Shown here in pieces: positions 40,154 through 48,894 of a DNA stretch of 48,894 nt (positions are counted from its first letter, which is position 1; the number at the start of each line of letters is the position of its first letter). Position numbers and translations under genes: made by a program. The notes under the pieces were generated by a model that was not told the DNA's origin, searched no databases, and saw only the letters and a list, made by a program, of their open reading frames with translations. The stretch lies in the NCBI RefSeq assembly GCF_029263785.1, contig NZ_JAJUFE010000015.1, positions 1 to 48,894 of the forward strand. The letters are read 5' to 3'. This DNA comes from Pusillimonas sp. Lineage in GTDB: Bacteria > Pseudomonadota > Gammaproteobacteria > Burkholderiales > Burkholderiaceae_B.

Positions 40154-41797
40154 ATGGCGAAAGGTGTAGCAGCAAAGCTTTTGTTCAGCATATTGGCGGC
40201 ATGTGCCGCATCCATGATTTCTACCGTAATTCGGGCTGAAACCGGACCACTTCCCGTTATCACCACCGAGGGTGGACAAGTACATGGCGTCCTTCGACAT
40301 GGGGTAGTGGAATATCGCGGCATTCCTTATGCAGAATCGCCGGCTGGTGCGAAGCGCTGGACGCTTCCCGAGCCTGCCAAGCCTTGGGAGGGCGTGTTGT
40401 ACGCCGAAGATTTCGTGCCCATGTGTGCACAGGCCGCGCGCTATGACCTGACAGAAGCCAGCAACAATGAAGACTGTCTTTACCTGAATGTCACGGTGCC
40501 GTTTGTTCAAGAAACCGTAGCGGTAAAGCGCCCCGTCATCGTATGGATACATGGGGGTGGTTTCGTGGGCGGATCCAGTTCACTGTACCGGCTGGACCAT
40601 CTGGCCAAAGAGGCGGGTGCCGTGGTGGTCTCCATCAACTATCGCCTGGGCGTACTGGGCTTCATGCCGCATCCGGGATTCGATGCCGATCATAATGGCG
40701 CTTACGCGCTGGAAGACCAGCGCCTGGCGATGCACTGGGTCAGGCGCAATATTGCCGCCTTTGGCGGAGACCCCGAGAACATCACATTGGCAGGAGAATC
40801 CGCGGGCGGCGCATCGGTCTGCATGCACCTGTTGACGCCCGAAGCCACAGAAGGCTTGTTTCATAAGGCGATTATTCAAAGTGCGGCCTGCTCCTTTCAA
40901 TTAAGAAACGCAAAGCAGTGGAGCGAGTTCGGCGTCAAGGTGGCGAATGAGGTGGGGTGTACCGATCCGCAGCACGCCGTCGATTGCATGAGGAGCAAGA
41001 GTGTCCAGCAATTGATTGCGGCGGCTGACAAGGTGGCCGACGGAGACCTGATGGCCTTCGCTCCGGTAATCGGCACCAAGACCCTGCCACGCCAGACGCT
41101 CGAGTCCCTGGAAGCCGGCAAGTTTGTCAAGGTGCCGGTTCTGGCCGGCGGTACGCGTGATGAGCTTCGTTTGTATGTGGCGTATGCAGAGCAGGCCGGA
41201 CAACGCATTACCGCCGACAATTTCGCCGATGTGCTGCGCGAAACCTATGGCGATAATGCTGCTGCTGTGCAGGCACGTTATCCCTTGGCCGGCTTCGAAT
41301 CGGCTCCGGCTGCGCTGGGGTCCATAACTACCGATTTCAGGCCCGACATCGGAATCAATCACTGCCTGTATGTTGAGTCTGCACGTTTGCTGTCACGACA
41401 CGTGCCCGTTTACCTGCTCGATTTTGCTGACCGCGATGCCCCCGTCCTGGGTGTGTCCATCCCCGAGACACCGGACCCGGAATTCGAACTGGGAGCTGTA
41501 CATTCATCCGAGTTGAATTACTTATTCCCCAATTTTTCGAACACCACCAAACTGGATGGCCCTGAACTCAAGCCCGCGTCTCGGGAACTATCGGATCAAT
41601 TGGTGGAAACCTGGGCGCAATTCATTCGTACTGGCGTACCCCAGGCCAAGGGCCTGCCCGCCTGGCCCCGCTTTGCCGACGCAGGCGAGGCCATGCGATT
41701 TGAACCCGGCAATAGCAGGCTGATCGACCCTGCTGCAGAGTACCAATGCGGTTTCTGGAAGCGGCTGTATCCGAAGGCGTTTGCAGGCAAGCACTAA
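40154..41797 (+). CDS. Secreted type-B carboxylesterase
   Basis: Alpha/beta hydrolase of 547 residues with a signal peptide (about 1-28, A-K-L-L-F-S-I-L-A-A ... I-R-A-E). Carboxylesterase type-B marks: E-D-C-L-Y-L-N-V (about 106-113), oxyanion W-I-H-G-G-G-F (131-137), catalytic S216 in G-E-S-A-G-G-A, and the catalytic His likely in G-A-V-H-S-S-E-L. C108 of the E-D-C motif and C91 may form the family's disulfide. Hydrolyses carboxylic esters in the periplasm or outside the cell; substrate unknown. ATG 40154 has a perfect AGGAGG five bases upstream, better than TTG 40151. Single-gene unit with its own terminator. Confidence 0.9.
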   Translation: MAKGVAAKLLFSILAACAASMISTVIRAETGPLPVITTEGGQVHGVLRHGVVEYRGIPYAESPAGAKRWTLPEPAKPWEGVLYAEDFVPMCAQAARYDLTEASNNEDCLYLNVTVPFVQETVAVKRPVIVWIHGGGFVGGSSSLYRLDHLAKEAGAVVVSINYRLGVLGFMPHPGFDADHNGAYALEDQRLAMHWVRRNIAAFGGDPENITLAGESAGGASVCMHLLTPEATEGLFHKAIIQSAACSFQLRNAKQWSEFGVKVANEVGCTDPQHAVDCMRSKSVQQLIAAADKVADGDLMAFAPVIGTKTLPRQTLESLEAGKFVKVPVLAGGTRDELRLYVAYAEQAGQRITADNFADVLRETYGDNAAAVQARYPLAGFESAPAALGSITTDFRPDIGINHCLYVESARLLSRHVPVYLLDFADRDAPVLGVSIPETPDPEFELGAVHSSELNYLFPNFSNTTKLDGPELKPASRELSDQLVETWAQFIRTGVPQAKGLPAWPRFADAGEAMRFEPGNSRLIDPAAEYQCGFWKRLYPKAFAGKH

Positions 41798-41849
41798 GGG
41801 CTGCGCGTAGAGCCCTTGGGTGCAAGACATTAATGCAAGAACCAGAAAG

Positions 41850-41878
41850 AAGCCCGCACAAGCGGGCTTTCTTTGTTG
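41850..41878 (+). terminator. Rho-independent terminator of the esterase gene
   Basis: Stem AAGCCCGC (41850-41857) / GCGGGCTT (41862-41869), loop ACAA, followed by TCTTTGTT. Upstream A-rich bases make it usable from the other strand as well. Confidence 0.8.
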
Positions 41879-41911
41879 CGCCAATTAGATGCACCGCGAC
41901 ATTCGTTAGCA

Positions 41912-41942
41912 TCCTCCAATTTTCCTCCACTAAATTGGAGGA
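41912..41942. repeat. 11-bp perfect inverted repeat near tRNA-Ala
   Basis: TCCTCCAATTT (41912-41922) and AAATTGGAGGA (41932-41942), nine-base loop that itself starts TCCTCC. Read on either strand, a GGAGG ribosome-binding-like sequence ends up in a stem and is followed by a start codon (GTG 41949 on plus; ATG 41911-41909 on minus), but the frames opened are short or featureless. The stretch 41879-42033 has no other recognisable content. Confidence 0.6.
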
Positions 41943-42033
41943 ACACAGTGAAAAGCGGTTATACGCGCGCCGCGGAGTGGATGGGGTGAACGGTAAAAAG
42001 TGTAAGAAAATCAACCGTCTACTGCGCTAATCT

Positions 42034-42109
<76 letters not shown>

Positions 42110-42254
42110 GACAACGGCGTATTTTAGCAAATGAATTCTGTTTGTTGGCTCATTCAGGTATGTTGATCAAACCTTTCCGACGTACTCTGGCTATGCTTGA
42201 GGTAGCGCAGCACTTCAATGCATTTTGGTTTGCCAACACACATCTTGATTCCTC

Positions 42255-44337
<2,083 letters not shown>

Positions 44338-44417
44338 TTCCGAAGCTGGAACAGATATAGTCAAGAAGGCGTCAGCTGGAACGGCTACGAATCGTCTGTA
44401 AACCGTCTTGCCGTAAG

Positions 44418-44502
44418 AAAAGAGCCGCTACGTTGAACTGCAGCCAATAAGTTGGACACCGTCCTGTCTTGTGGGGTCAGTTCAGTTTTAGCGGCTCTTT
44501 TT
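44418..44502 (+). terminator. Bidirectional argG/argF terminator with an enlarged loop
   Basis: Perfect 13-base arms AAAAGAGCCGCTA (44418-44430) and TAGCGGCTCTTTT (44489-44501). T's follow on the plus strand (44498-44502) and TTTTCTT on the minus strand, so it serves both convergent arg genes. The loop is 58 bases long, which is unusual; 51 of them are an IS-end-like element (44434-44484) that can itself fold into a long hairpin. Confidence 0.75.
44434..44484. mobile_element. 51-bp element with IS3-family-like ends inside the terminator loop
   Basis: Starts TGAACTGCAGCCAATAAGTT and ends GGGGTCAGTTCA; the outer seven bases TGAACTG/CAGTTCA are perfect inverted repeats and about two thirds of the outer 24 bases pair. 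These ends look like IS150-group (IS3 family) terminal repeats, where left ends read TGAACTG...GTTGGACA. No transposase room is left, so it would be a remnant or a minimal non-autonomous copy. Flanks share only GT, so a target duplication is not clear. Confidence 0.5.
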
Positions 44503-44542
44503 ATTGCTGTCTGGCATTCGGCCTGATCTTCAGATACCTTTG

Positions 44543-45478
44543 CTACAGGTGACCCAGAAGCAGGAATTCCATCAGGGCCTTTTGCACATGCATGCGGTTT
44601 TCGGCTTCATCCCACACCACGCTCTGGGGGCCGTCGATTACTTCGGCAGTCACTTCTTCACCCCGATGCGCGGGCAGACAATGCATGAACAAGGCCGAGG
44701 GGTCAGCTGCAGCCATCATCTCGGCATCGACACACCAATCGGCGAAGGCCTTGCGGCGGGCTTCGTTTTCATCCTCGTAGCCCATGCTCGTCCAGACATC
44801 GGTTGTGACCAGATGAGCACCCTTGCAGGCCTCGAGAGGGTCGGAAAACTGTCGCAAAACCTTAACTGAAGGCTGTCCGATACGGGCCGGATCAAGTTCG
44901 TAGCCCTTGGGCGTCGAGACATGCAAGGTGAATCCGAGCATTTCGGCAGCCTGAAGCCAGGTATAGGACATGTTGTTGGCGTCGCCAATCCAGGCAACAG
45001 TGCGGCCTTCGATCGAGCCGCGATGTTCGATGAATGTGAAGATGTCGGCGAGGATCTGGCAGGGATGATATTCGTTGGTTAATCCGTTGATCACCGGCAC
45101 CCGCGAATGCGAGGCGAACCGCTCGATGCGCGTTTGTTCGAATGTCCGGATCATTACCAGATCGACCATGCGCGAAATCACGCGTGCTGTGTCTTCGATG
45201 GGTTCGGATCGGCCCAGTTGCGAGTCGCCCGTGGTAAGGTGGATGACGGATCCGCCCAACTGGTACATGCCTGCTTCGAATGACACCCGGGTGCGTGTGC
45301 TGGCCTTTTCGAACACCATGGCCAGGTTGCGGTCGTGCAAGGGGCGGTACGGCTCATAGCGCTTGAATTTGTCCTTGATCAGCTTGGTGCGCTCGAACAA
45401 GTACAGGGTCTCTTCTTTGGTGAAATCGCGAAACTGCAGATAATGCCGCAAGGGGCCTGTTTGCTGGTTTTGGGACAT
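44543..45478 (-). CDS. argF: Ornithine carbamoyltransferase
   Basis: Enzyme of 311 residues. Carbamoyl-phosphate site S60-T-R-T-R, H-P-C-Q-I-L-A-D in the middle (H-P-x-Q motif), and the ornithine-loop H-C-L-P-A-H-R-G near residue 275. Makes citrulline from ornithine and carbamoyl phosphate. The ATG at 45478 (M-S-Q-N) fits the family start; 24 extra residues upstream would overlap the divergent promoter region. Faces argG. Confidence 0.95.
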   Translation of the reverse strand: MSQNQQTGPLRHYLQFRDFTKEETLYLFERTKLIKDKFKRYEPYRPLHDRNLAMVFEKASTRTRVSFEAGMYQLGGSVIHLTTGDSQLGRSEPIEDTARVISRMVDLVMIRTFEQTRIERFASHSRVPVINGLTNEYHPCQILADIFTFIEHRGSIEGRTVAWIGDANNMSYTWLQAAEMLGFTLHVSTPKGYELDPARIGQPSVKVLRQFSDPLEACKGAHLVTTDVWTSMGYEDENEARRKAFADWCVDAEMMAAADPSALFMHCLPAHRGEEVTAEVIDGPQSVVWDEAENRMHVQKALMEFLLLGHL

Positions 45479-45593
45479 GTCAAGCCTAGGTTCAAAGACG
45501 ACTATTGTAGCTATCATATACAATCTTCGCGCGGCCCCCCAGCATTGCATGTCGGGCAGGCCGATCAGTTATTCGGGGTTTTGCGGAATCAGC

Positions 45594-45920
45594 ATGTCGG
45601 AAGATCAACAGCAGGGCACGATCAGGCAGTTCATCATTCATGGCGTTACCCAATCAGGGCAACGCTTTCGTCCAAGTGATTGGGCCGAGCGACTGTCGGG
45701 GGTGATGGCCCGATTCAGGCCCGGAGGAAGCCGGGGCGGTCCGTTAACCTATTCTCCGTATGTGGTGCCGATGGTCATTGAGGGGGTGCGCTGTGTCGTC
45801 GTGGACCACCGCTTGCGACAACTGGAGCCGCTGGCCTGGAACTTCGTCGAAGAGTTCGCCAAGGACAATAATCTGCGAACTTCCGAGCGAGAGATTCCGG
45901 AACGAATACGCCCGGCCTAG
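45594..45920 (+). CDS. DUF3579 protein
   Basis: Small soluble protein of about 108 residues, typical of betaproteobacteria. Marks: I-I-H-G-V-T-Q-S-G-Q-R-F-R-P-S-D-W-A-E-R-L-S near residues 13-34 (family core) and Y-S-P-Y-V-V-P. The function is unknown. The ATG at 45594 gives the family N-terminus; ATG 45549 in frame would add 15 residues. Divergent from argF; the stop codon lies inside its own terminator hairpin. Confidence 0.82.
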   Translation: MSEDQQQGTIRQFIIHGVTQSGQRFRPSDWAERLSGVMARFRPGGSRGGPLTYSPYVVPMVIEGVRCVVVDHRLRQLEPLAWNFVEEFAKDNNLRTSEREIPERIRPA

Positions 45921-45931
45921 CCGGGCTTTTT
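45910..45931 (+). terminator. Terminator overlapping the DUF3579 stop codon
   Basis: Stem GCCCGGC (45910-45916) / GCCGGGC (45920-45926), loop CTA that includes part of the TAG stop, then TTTTT (45927-45931). The ribosome finishing translation would cover the hairpin. Confidence 0.85.
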
Positions 45932-45940
45932 AATGGGTGG

Positions 45941-46912
45941 TTACAGGGAAACTGGAACCGGAGTCAGAACCTTGCCATGGCGAGCATAGGCTTCGGCATT
46001 TTCAATCATCAGGTTGACCATGGCTTGCCGGGTTTCCAGCGTGGCGCTGGCGACATGAGGCAGCAGGACGACGTTATCGAGCTGTTTGAGGACATCGGGA
46101 ACATGGGGCTCGGATTCGAACACATCCAGCCCCGCACCTGCGATAGCACCTTGTTCAAGTGCCGCAACCATTGCCTTTTCATCCACAACCGTGCCTCTGG
46201 ACACGTTGATCAAAACGCCTTCAGGCCCCAGGGCTTCGAGCACCTTGGCGTCGATAAGGTGATAGGTTGACTGGCCGCCCACTGTCGCAATCACCAGAAT
46301 ATCTGCCCACTGGGCCAGCGAGTGGAGTTCGCTTTCGTATTTCCAGGCCACATCTGTACGGGGCTTGCGGTTGTGGTAGCGCACGTCCATCGAAAAGCCT
46401 GCAGCGCGTTGCGCAACGGCCAGCCCGACCCGCCCAAGGCCGACGATGCCCAGGCGCTTTCCTGTGACGCGTCTGCCCAGGGGCAGGGAGGCCAGCTGGT
46501 TTTCCCAGTTTCCTTCCCGAACGAAGCGCTCGGCCCGGCCCATTTGTCGCATGGTCGCCAAAATAAGGCCCCAGGTCAGGTCTGCCACGCAGTCGTTAAG
46601 TACATCGGGTGTATTGCTGACCTGTATGCCACGCGCATGGGCATGCTCGACGTCGATGTTGTCATAGCCGACTCCCAGGCTGCAAATAGCCTTGAGTGCC
46701 GGGAGCTGGTCGATAAGTGCAGCTCGGGCTGGATGGAAGGCACTGGCCAGCAGGACTTCGACCTCAGGGCCGTATTCGAGCATCACATCGTTGGGATCTT
46801 CTGCCTTCCACAAGGGCACGGTGCGGTAGCAGCGATCCAGGCGTTCCTGACCGTCGGGCAGTAATGAGGGAAGGGCGAAAAGCTGAAGCAGAATGGGCTT
46901 GGAATCGGTCAT
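45941..46912 (-). CDS. D-isomer 2-hydroxyacid dehydrogenase (GhrB/hydroxypyruvate reductase type)
   Basis: Product of 323 residues. Rossmann motif G-I-V-G-L-G-R-V-G-L-A-V in the middle, catalytic Arg in N-V-S-R-G-T-V-V-D-E, Glu in F-E-S-E-P, and His in L-L-P-H-V-A-S-A-T. NAD(P)-dependent reduction of a 2-oxoacid such as glyoxylate or hydroxypyruvate. The ATG at 46912 (M-T-D-S-K-P) was chosen over a start eight codons upstream. Convergent with the DUF3579 gene. Confidence 0.88.
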   Translation of the reverse strand: MTDSKPILLQLFALPSLLPDGQERLDRCYRTVPLWKAEDPNDVMLEYGPEVEVLLASAFHPARAALIDQLPALKAICSLGVGYDNIDVEHAHARGIQVSNTPDVLNDCVADLTWGLILATMRQMGRAERFVREGNWENQLASLPLGRRVTGKRLGIVGLGRVGLAVAQRAAGFSMDVRYHNRKPRTDVAWKYESELHSLAQWADILVIATVGGQSTYHLIDAKVLEALGPEGVLINVSRGTVVDEKAMVAALEQGAIAGAGLDVFESEPHVPDVLKQLDNVVLLPHVASATLETRQAMVNLMIENAEAYARHGKVLTPVPVSL

Positions 46913-47020
46913 GGTCGCGTCGTTTTCGTGATGCAAGGCACAAGCTGAACTTTTGTATTAGAAGACTATATGAACTCTTGTATGAGAAAACTATAGCAGG
47001 ACTCAGCTTATGGTTGACGC

Positions 47021-47050
47021 AAAAAAAACAGGACGCAAGGTGCGTCCTGT
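47021..47050 (-). terminator. rpsT terminator
   Basis: Stem ACAGGACGCA (47028-47037) / TGCGTCCTGT (47041-47050), loop AGG, with a run of eight T's on the minus strand (47021-47028 as A's, shared with the stem base). Strong; 44 bases after the rpsT stop. T's (47051-47054) on the other side allow bidirectional use. Confidence 0.9.
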
Positions 47051-47093
47051 TTTTGCGGGATTTACCCCGGTGGCCGATTAAACCAGAGGCTGC

Positions 47094-47357
47094 TTAAGCA
47101 AGAGCCTTGACAGCAGCGGCCAGGCGGCTCTTGTGGCGAGCAGCCTTGTTTTTGTGGATGATCTTTTTGTCGGCCACGCGGTCGATGACGCTGGTGGCTT
47201 TCTGCAGAATTTCGGTAGCAGCGGCTTTATCACCGGCATCGATAGCCTGGCGAACACGCTTGATAGCGGTGCGCATCATCGAGCGCATGCTGGAATTGTG
47301 TTTGTTGCGCGCAATAGACTGGCGAGCGCGCTTGCGAGCTTGGGCGGTATTGGCCAT
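47094..47357 (-). CDS. rpsT: 30S ribosomal protein S20
   Basis: Basic ribosomal protein of 87 residues that binds 16S r[16 protein letters not shown] and the C-terminal [14 protein letters not shown] are standard S20 sequence. Own promoter at 47406-47434 and own terminator. It lies downstream of murJ on the same strand, 56 bases apart. Confidence 0.97.
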   Translation of the reverse strand: MANTAQARKRARQSIARNKHNSSMRSMMRTAIKRVRQAIDAGDKAAATEILQKATSVIDRVADKKIIHKNKAARHKSRLAAAVKALA

Positions 47358-47405
47358 ATGTTGTAGCGAGTATGCTTAAAAAAGGTTTAATCGGCAAAGA
47401 CAGCT

Positions 47406-47434
47406 ACTATACCTTACACTTGCCTTTTTGTAAA
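47406..47434 (-). promoter_or_regulatory. rpsT promoter
   Basis: On the minus strand: -35 TTTACA (47434-47429), 17-base spacer, -10 TATAGT (47411-47406). Each hexamer has one mismatch to the sigma-70 consensus. The -35 element and most of the spacer lie within the last codons of murJ. Leader about 42 bases before the ATG. Confidence 0.75.
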
Positions 47435-48894
47435 GTCTCTGGGGCGAAAACCGCAGATAAACAGCGCCCCAAAGTAAGCGCTTGCTGCCATAACCAAAAC
47501 GACGGCAAGGAACAGTGCCCGCTGGCCGGCATGGACGCCGGAGCCAGTCCATTCGATGTAGCGGTTGGCCAGAACGAGCACCGCGCACAGAGCGATGATG
47601 GCCGGAGCGCATCGCATGCAAAATCGGATCCAGCCCGCCGACGGCGAATAAACGCCTCGTTTGCGAAGCAGGACAAGCAGCATCAAGGCGTTGAAGCTGG
47701 CTCCCAGGCCGATAGAAAGGGCGAGCCCCGCATGTTGAAACAACGGTACAAACAATAGATTCATGGCCTGGGTCAATACCAGTACCACGATGGCGATTCG
47801 CACCGGCGTCCGGATATCCTGCTTGGCATAAAAGCCGGGCGCCAGAATCTTGACTGCAAGCAGGCCCAGCAGTCCGACTGAATACGCCATGACTGCAAGC
47901 CGTGTCTGATTGACATCGGCGGCATCAAAGGCGCCATAGTTGAACAGAGTGGCTACCAAACCTTCGGATAAGAGGGCCATTCCCAAGGCCGCAGGCAAGC
48001 CCAGAAGGACGACCAGACGCAGACCCCAATCCAGCAAGGCGTTGTAACGCTGGCTATCCTGTCGTGCGTGCGCAGCCGAGAGGCTTGGCAGCAATACCGT
48101 GCCCAGTGCGATTCCCAATAATGCGGTGGGAAATTCCATCAATCGGTCAGCAAAGGACAGCCATGTCACGCTGCCTGATTCCAGCCAGGTCGCAATGTTG
48201 GTGTTGATGAGAAGAGAAATCTGGGCCACCGAAACGCCCAAGGTGGCGGGAACCATCAGACGGCCTATTCGGCGTACCCGCGAATCTCGCCAGGCTTGGC
48301 GCGCTTCAGGCGTCAGGCGGGGTCGTAAGCCCAAGCGAGACAGTGCAATCCATTGAAGGGTGAGTTGCGCTATGCCGCCTATCATGACGCCTGCGGCAAG
48401 AGCGTAGATTGGCACGTCGAAATAGGGCGTCAAAAACAGGCAGGCGCCGATCATGCTTACATTTAGCAGGACCGGAGTGAATGCCGGCACCGCAAAGCGA
48501 CTCCAGGTATTGAGTACCCCCGAGGCAAATGCCACCAAAGACATGCACAAGATATAGGGGAACATCAGTCGAGTCATCCACACGGCGGCATCGAAGGCAT
48601 GTTGCCTGGACTCCGCAAGGAGCCCGCTTGCCATGGCAGACACCACCCAGGGCGCAGCAATAATGCCAATCAAGGTCACCAGCATCAACGTCAGCGTCAA
48701 AAGAAACGCAACGCGGTCAAGCAGGACCTGTGTGGACCCGGGGGACTCGGTGCTTCGTACTTCGCCCAGAATGGGAACGAAGGCTTGCGAGAATGCGCCT
48801 TCGGCGAAGAGTCTGCGCAAGAGGTTAGGAATGCGGAACGCAACCCAGAACGCGTCGGTAAGTGGGCCTGCACCGAAAGAACCGGCGATGAGAA
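47414..48894 (-). CDS. murJ: Lipid II flippase MurJ, C-terminal part (5' end outside window)
   Basis: The frame runs off the right edge; about 492 residues are visible and only the first few dozen are missing. MurJ marks: A-G-S-F-G-A-G-P-L-T-D-A-F-W-V-A-F-R-I-P-N-L-L-R just inside the edge, then R-L-F-A-E-G-A-F and about twelve membrane helices. Moves lipid II across the inner membrane for peptidoglycan synthesis; essential in most bacteria. An ATG at 48820 is internal. Confidence 0.94.
   Translation of the reverse strand, partial: LIAGSFGAGPLTDAFWVAFRIPNLLRRLFAEGAFSQAFVPILGEVRSTESPGSTQVLLDRVAFLLTLTLMLVTLIGIIAAPWVVSAMASGLLAESRQHAFDAAVWMTRLMFPYILCMSLVAFASGVLNTWSRFAVPAFTPVLLNVSMIGACLFLTPYFDVPIYALAAGVMIGGIAQLTLQWIALSRLGLRPRLTPEARQAWRDSRVRRIGRLMVPATLGVSVAQISLLINTNIATWLESGSVTWLSFADRLMEFPTALLGIALGTVLLPSLSAAHARQDSQRYNALLDWGLRLVVLLGLPAALGMALLSEGLVATLFNYGAFDAADVNQTRLAVMAYSVGLLGLLAVKILAPGFYAKQDIRTPVRIAIVVLVLTQAMNLLFVPLFQHAGLALSIGLGASFNALMLLVLLRKRGVYSPSAGWIRFCMRCAPAIIALCAVLVLANRYIEWTGSGVHAGQRALFLAVVLVMAASAYFGALFICGFRPRDFTKRQV

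Noticed and set aside
41949-41990. 13-codon GTG frame behind a GGAGG sequence
   Set aside because: Too short and featureless to call a gene; noted only as part of the inverted repeat.

Overview
The window looks like chromosomal DNA of a betaproteobacterium of the Alcaligenaceae (a Pusillimonas/Candidimonas/Bordetella relative). This is inferred from protein character (Kup, RlmD, DUF3579, E. coli-type ArgG), the argG/argF/rpsT/murJ neighbourhood, moderately high GC, and long overlapping operons. The DNA is gene-dense, with no prophage, CRISPR array or intact insertion sequence. The left edge cuts a response regulator gene and the right edge cuts murJ.

Layout. 0-3.4 kb: end of an OmpR-type response regulator, its histidine kinase, and the potassium transporter kup. 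3.4-6.2 kb: a small secreted four-cysteine protein, then a ZnuD-like zinc receptor behind a near-consensus Zur operator. 6.2-12.2 kb (minus strand): a complete multisubunit Na+/H+ antiporter operon (fused A-B, then C, D, E, F, G). 12.3-16.8 kb (minus): a DUF454 membrane protein and the sulfate/thiosulfate importer sbp-cysT-cysW-cysA. 17.0-19.5 kb: two small membrane proteins, a yeast-type cytosine deaminase and an NYN/LOTUS RNA-metabolism protein. 19.6-24.0 kb: a cytochrome c-FTR1 iron permease, the cytosine permease codB and an AI-2E-family membrane protein. 24.2-30 kb: a Fur-box-controlled siderophore receptor (Fiu type), PiuC-like dioxygenase, FMN 2-hydroxyacid oxidase and rlmD. 30.3-38 kb: an orphan LivK-type binding protein plus amidase, convergent with a complete Dpp/Opp-type peptide importer. 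38.2-41.8 kb: a CHAD protein and a secreted type-B carboxylesterase, separated by a 22-bp degenerate tandem repeat array. 42-48.9 kb: tRNA-Ala(CGC), a MocA-like nucleotidyltransferase, argG, argF, DUF3579, a 2-hydroxyacid dehydrogenase, rpsT and murJ.

Metal acquisition is the main theme: a zinc receptor with a Zur box, a ferric-siderophore receptor with a Fur box, and a haem-linked ferrous permease. Solute import (K+, sulfate, cytosine, peptides) and ion homeostasis (Mrp) add to it. The cytosine deaminase and CodB form a salvage route split over 3 kb. I found no clearly new multi-gene system. The best leads are the 22-bp repeat array beside the CHAD gene, a 51-bp element with IS3-like ends lodged in the loop of the argG/argF terminator, the yeast-type cytosine deaminase, and the iron operon carrying an FMN hydroxyacid oxidase.
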